Assembly (NCBI GenBank): GCA_028821635.1
Contig: JAPPDO010000400.1
Location: 1 to 8,799 of the forward strand
DNA from: Ekhidna sp.
Lineage (GTDB): Bacteria > Bacteroidota > Bacteroidia > Cytophagales > Cyclobacteriaceae
DNA length: 8,799 bases
Reading direction: 5' to 3'
Position numbers and translations under genes: made by a program. The stretch's first letter is position 1, and each line of letters begins with the position of its first letter. Below the pieces are notes generated by a model. It saw nothing but the letters and a program-made list of their open reading frames with translations, ran no database searches and was not told the DNA's origin. This document shows positions 6,798 through 8,799 of this stretch, in pieces.

Positions 6798-6799
6798 TA
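6795..6799 (-). promoter_or_regulatory. TAATG stop-start overlap, translational coupling
   Basis: On the minus strand the TAA stop of the TIR-like gene (6797-6799) shares its last A with the ATG of the NTPase gene (6795-6797). A 1-nt overlap usually means that the same ribosomes re-initiate, which keeps the two proteins at linked levels and supports the idea that they act together. Confidence 0.7.
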
Positions 6800-8305
6800 T
6801 TTTTTAATTTCAGTTAAAAAAGGTTTTAAATGTTCAGGCATAAAGGACCCTCCATTACTGCCTAATATTAATGTATTGTTTTTTTTGTAGTATTTAAGGT
6901 CTACGTCTTTTTGACCGTCAAAATAGACTGCTTTAGCTTTCAGAGGCTTTTCACGACCAAAACCGGGTGCTTTAAGCAAGTCTTGTAATTTCGTCTTTAT
7001 CCAATCTTCAGAGGAGTTACCAAAGTAGATGATTGATGCATCGCATCTTCTTAAATTTTCTTGGTGGATATATCTAAGGTCAATCAAATCCCCTTCATAG
7101 CTGGGGGCTACTACGTTGAATCCATTCTTTTTCAGATAATCTTTTAACTCACCTGTCTGCTTAATGTCACTTTTGTCTGCGATTAAATAAATCATTTTTG
7201 TTGAGCCGGTTTTATGATTTTCCAGTCCTTTAATCTTTCTTTTAACCTTAAACCGTCCTCCTGTAGCCAATTCTTCTCGAATGATGGACTTTAATTCCTG
7301 TAGTTGAACCTGTAGGACTTCGGCCTCCTCCAATGCGGCAGCATCGCTTTTGAGGTCTTCAATAAAGATTTTTTGACGTTCGGTGACATTGTTCAAATCC
7401 GGAGAGACCCAGATGAGTCTGCTAAACGGCTGTTTATTTTTCTCATCTAAGGTTTTATTCTTTTCCACCATTTGATAGGTATGGTCTGAGGCAACCTTAT
7501 TTTGTATATCAACGACGGATAGCTCCGAACCCTTAGGTTTATGTCCGTAATCCTCGCCGACCAAATGTATCGAAAGACGACAGTGATCCAGGTCTGCTCT
7601 AACCATTCTGTCCAGTGCTTTAGGCTCTTTGGGCAGCGATTGGTCAGGTAACACTTTATAGCCATGTCTGATCAGCTCTCTTTTGATAATATCACGTTGT
7701 ATGACCATATCGATGCCGGTGCTGGCCAAATAGACGGTCTTCTCTCTGGGAATTTTCTCGTAATCACTGCTGGTTTTGCTTCTTCCTTTGGCATGAAGTA
7801 TATGGTTAATATCGTAGGCCATATCCACGAGCTTCATCCAGTAGCTACGCTCGGCATCATTACCGAAAAAACGCGTAAACTCGTGATTTTCTCCCGTTAA
7901 TGGGTCTAGTAAATAAAAATCATACGTCAGCAGGTCTTTAAATTCCGGCAACTTCGTATCAGGGTCGTAGGGGGTTTTCAAAATTTTAAAAACTCTGGGG
8001 ATACCGTCTTGAACAAATTCTCCAGCCTCTTTTAGTTTCTTTCCATACAGGTTCAATGCTTTGGTCATCTGCGTATTTTCTGTGAAATTTTCAGTAATGA
8101 CCGTAAGGACAACATTAAAGCTATTTAATTCAGAGGGGTTGAAGTTTTCTTCGTCAATAAGTTTAATTCCGGGGCTTTCTCCTGCAATTTGGCGCATAAG
8201 CGTTGAGAGAAATCTGTGAAAATTAGTCACCCAGCCTTTGATACCTACTTCAATGGGTTGGTCGTCTTTGGCAGCGTAAATCAAGGCTATGGTTCTGTTG
8301 CTCAT
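6797..8305 (-). CDS. Protein with three tandem TIR/DUF4062-like domains
   Basis: This 502-residue protein has no signal peptide or membrane helix and is probably cytoplasmic. Three segments each begin with a hydrophobic strand and continue with an alpha/beta pattern like TIR or DUF4062 folds. Segment 1 spans about 1-170 (TIALIYAAKDD, then a helix, then IKLIDEEN, VVLTVITENF). Segment 2 spans about 187-300 (KTVYLASTGIDM, IKRELIRHGYKVLP, LSIHLVGEDYGHKPKGSE), the closest to DUF4062. Segment 3 spans about 369-502 (KMIYLIADKSD, LKDYLKKNGFNVVAPS, CDASIIYFGNSSEDW). A short helical linker (about 320-345) joins 2 and 3. The catalytic glutamate expected after the 'S.W' or 'YG...S' motif seems replaced (Leu/Ala, Asp266, Lys439), so NADase activity is doubtful. 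It lies between the cNMP-domain gene (32-nt gap) and the STAND gene (1-nt overlap), which fits an adaptor for the STAND protein. Domain calls are by eye; segment 1 is the least certain. Confidence 0.65.
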   Translation of the reverse strand: MSNRTIALIYAAKDDQPIEVGIKGWVTNFHRFLSTLMRQIAGESPGIKLIDEENFNPSELNSFNVVLTVITENFTENTQMTKALNLYGKKLKEAGEFVQDGIPRVFKILKTPYDPDTKLPEFKDLLTYDFYLLDPLTGENHEFTRFFGNDAERSYWMKLVDMAYDINHILHAKGRSKTSSDYEKIPREKTVYLASTGIDMVIQRDIIKRELIRHGYKVLPDQSLPKEPKALDRMVRADLDHCRLSIHLVGEDYGHKPKGSELSVVDIQNKVASDHTYQMVEKNKTLDEKNKQPFSRLIWVSPDLNNVTERQKIFIEDLKSDAAALEEAEVLQVQLQELKSIIREELATGGRFKVKRKIKGLENHKTGSTKMIYLIADKSDIKQTGELKDYLKKNGFNVVAPSYEGDLIDLRYIHQENLRRCDASIIYFGNSSEDWIKTKLQDLLKAPGFGREKPLKAKAVYFDGQKDVDLKYYKKNNTLILGSNGGSFMPEHLKPFLTEIKK

Positions 8306-8337
8306 AATATTCGTTTGTTAAAACTATCTTTATATTA

Positions 8338-8799
8338 TCAATTATCTCCAAATAAAACGTCCATTATTACTTCTTCTTCTTGTGTTTCTCCATTCATGGC
8401 ACCTATCCAACACTCTAAAATTTCAGTATGCTTGGACATTAAATTAAGCAATTCTTCTTTTCTAATGAGCAGTAGTGTGCACTCACTTCTTGCTGTAGCT
8501 GCAAATTCAAATTTCTCATTCTCCAAGAGAATCTTTTCGCCAAACACGCCATTCTCTTCTCTTTCTCCGACTTTGTGACCGCCTTCGTAAATATCTACCA
8601 CTCCGCTCAACACAATATAAAAAGGTGCTGATCCTTTGTCTCCTTCTCGTATTATTTCGTCACCGAGCTTAACATTAATCTCTTCCATGACTTCAGCGAT
8701 ATAGGTGACAATTTCACCCGGAATGTGTTTAAACAGTTCTATTTTTTTGAGCACAATCACTCGCTCAATCAGCAGTAATTTTTGGCGGGGGGGGGGGGG
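8338..8799 (-). CDS. Cyclic-nucleotide-binding-like domain protein, 5'-truncated
   Basis: The frame stays open to the window edge, so the N-terminus is missing. A GTG at 8760-8758 could start a 140-residue protein. However, the residues before it (LLLIERVIVLKKIELFKHIP) continue a helix typical of this domain where it follows HEAT or transporter regions, so the real start is probably outside. Numbered from that GTG, the domain runs from about 8 to 120. It has GDEIIREGDKGSAPFYIVLSG (33-53, beta-roll), a phosphate-binding-cassette-like FGEKILL (73-79) and a final helix KEELLNLMSKHTEI. The FGE glutamate is kept, but the arginine that holds the cyclic phosphate is replaced (around FEFAAT, 84-89), so binding of cAMP or cGMP is doubtful. 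An acidic tail (ETQEEE) ends the protein. It is the first visible gene of the operon, 32 nt before the TIR-like gene. The last few codons at the edge (proline from a G run) may be artefact. Confidence 0.8.
   Translation of the reverse strand, partial: PPPPRQKLLLIERVIVLKKIELFKHIPGEIVTYIAEVMEEINVKLGDEIIREGDKGSAPFYIVLSGVVDIYEGGHKVGEREENGVFGEKILLENEKFEFAATARSECTLLLIRKEELLNLMSKHTEILECWIGAMNGETQEEEVIMDVLFGDN
8787..8799 (+). repeat. Run of 13 G at the window end
   Basis: The window ends in 13 consecutive G bases. Nothing else here is so G-rich, and the window has moderate GC, so a sequencing or assembly artefact at a contig end is the likely explanation. A real C-tract at the 5' side of the minus-strand gene could in principle be a slippage switch, but nothing here supports that. 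Confidence 0.6.

Noticed and set aside
8216..8578. 120-residue plus-strand open frame
   Set aside because: Antisense to the TIR-like and cNMP-domain genes, both with recognisable domains; low-complexity Ser-rich translation.
894..8799. Classical SusC/SusD-type or TonB nutrient-uptake locus
   Set aside because: The barrel protein is small, with no plug domain or TonB box seen, and the lipoprotein lacks SusD-like TPR helices; the STAND and TIR-like genes do not fit uptake.

Overview
The window looks like an end-of-contig fragment from a Bacteroidota genome, most likely Cytophagales-like. The pointers are TAnnTTTG promoter-like boxes, tight operons without strong Shine-Dalgarno sites, a lipoprotein with an acidic sorting signal after its cysteine, a TPR plus outer-membrane-barrel protein of a Bacteroidota type, and dispersed 'accacaaagagcacaaag' intergenic repeats. 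Genus-level placement is not possible from this sequence.

Layout. Bases 1-893 are repeat-rich. They hold one small minus-strand gene (106-342, coiled coil plus C-terminal membrane helix). Around it are three direct and one inverted copy of the accacaaag repeat family and a set of exact-period 21-bp tandem repeats (800-883). Bases 894-8799 are one dense minus-strand gene cluster of five genes, in transcription order: (1) a 5'-truncated protein with a cyclic-nucleotide-binding-like domain (8799-8338); (2) a 502-residue protein that appears to contain three TIR/DUF4062-like Rossmann domains (8305-6797); (3) a 1095-residue nSTAND-type NTPase with one membrane helix, a long Ala/Glu-rich helical coil and a seven-bladed WD40 propeller (6797-3510); (4) a signal-peptide, TPR-like helical, outer-membrane beta-barrel protein (3500-2376); (5) a propeller-like lipoprotein (2372-894). 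Gaps are 32, -1, 9 and 3 nt, so genes 2-5 are almost certainly co-transcribed and gene 1 probably is too.

How the genes may work together (inference). The positive-inside rule places the NTPase of gene 3 in the cytoplasm and its coil and WD40 propeller in the periplasm. Genes 4 and 5 then supply outer-membrane or surface parts, and genes 1 and 2 supply cytoplasmic signalling parts. The set could be an envelope-spanning sensor or conflict (defence-like) system that couples an outer-membrane/surface module through a periplasmic propeller to a STAND switch and TIR-like partners. The TIR-like domains lack a glutamate at the expected NADase position and the cNMP domain lacks the phosphate-binding arginine. 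These modules therefore look more like binding or assembly domains than enzymes or cAMP sensors. The individual families are known; I do not know of a description of this five-part combination, and no search was possible here.

Both ends look like assembly boundaries: base 1 lies inside a 70-bp repeat, and the right end is a run of 13 G.
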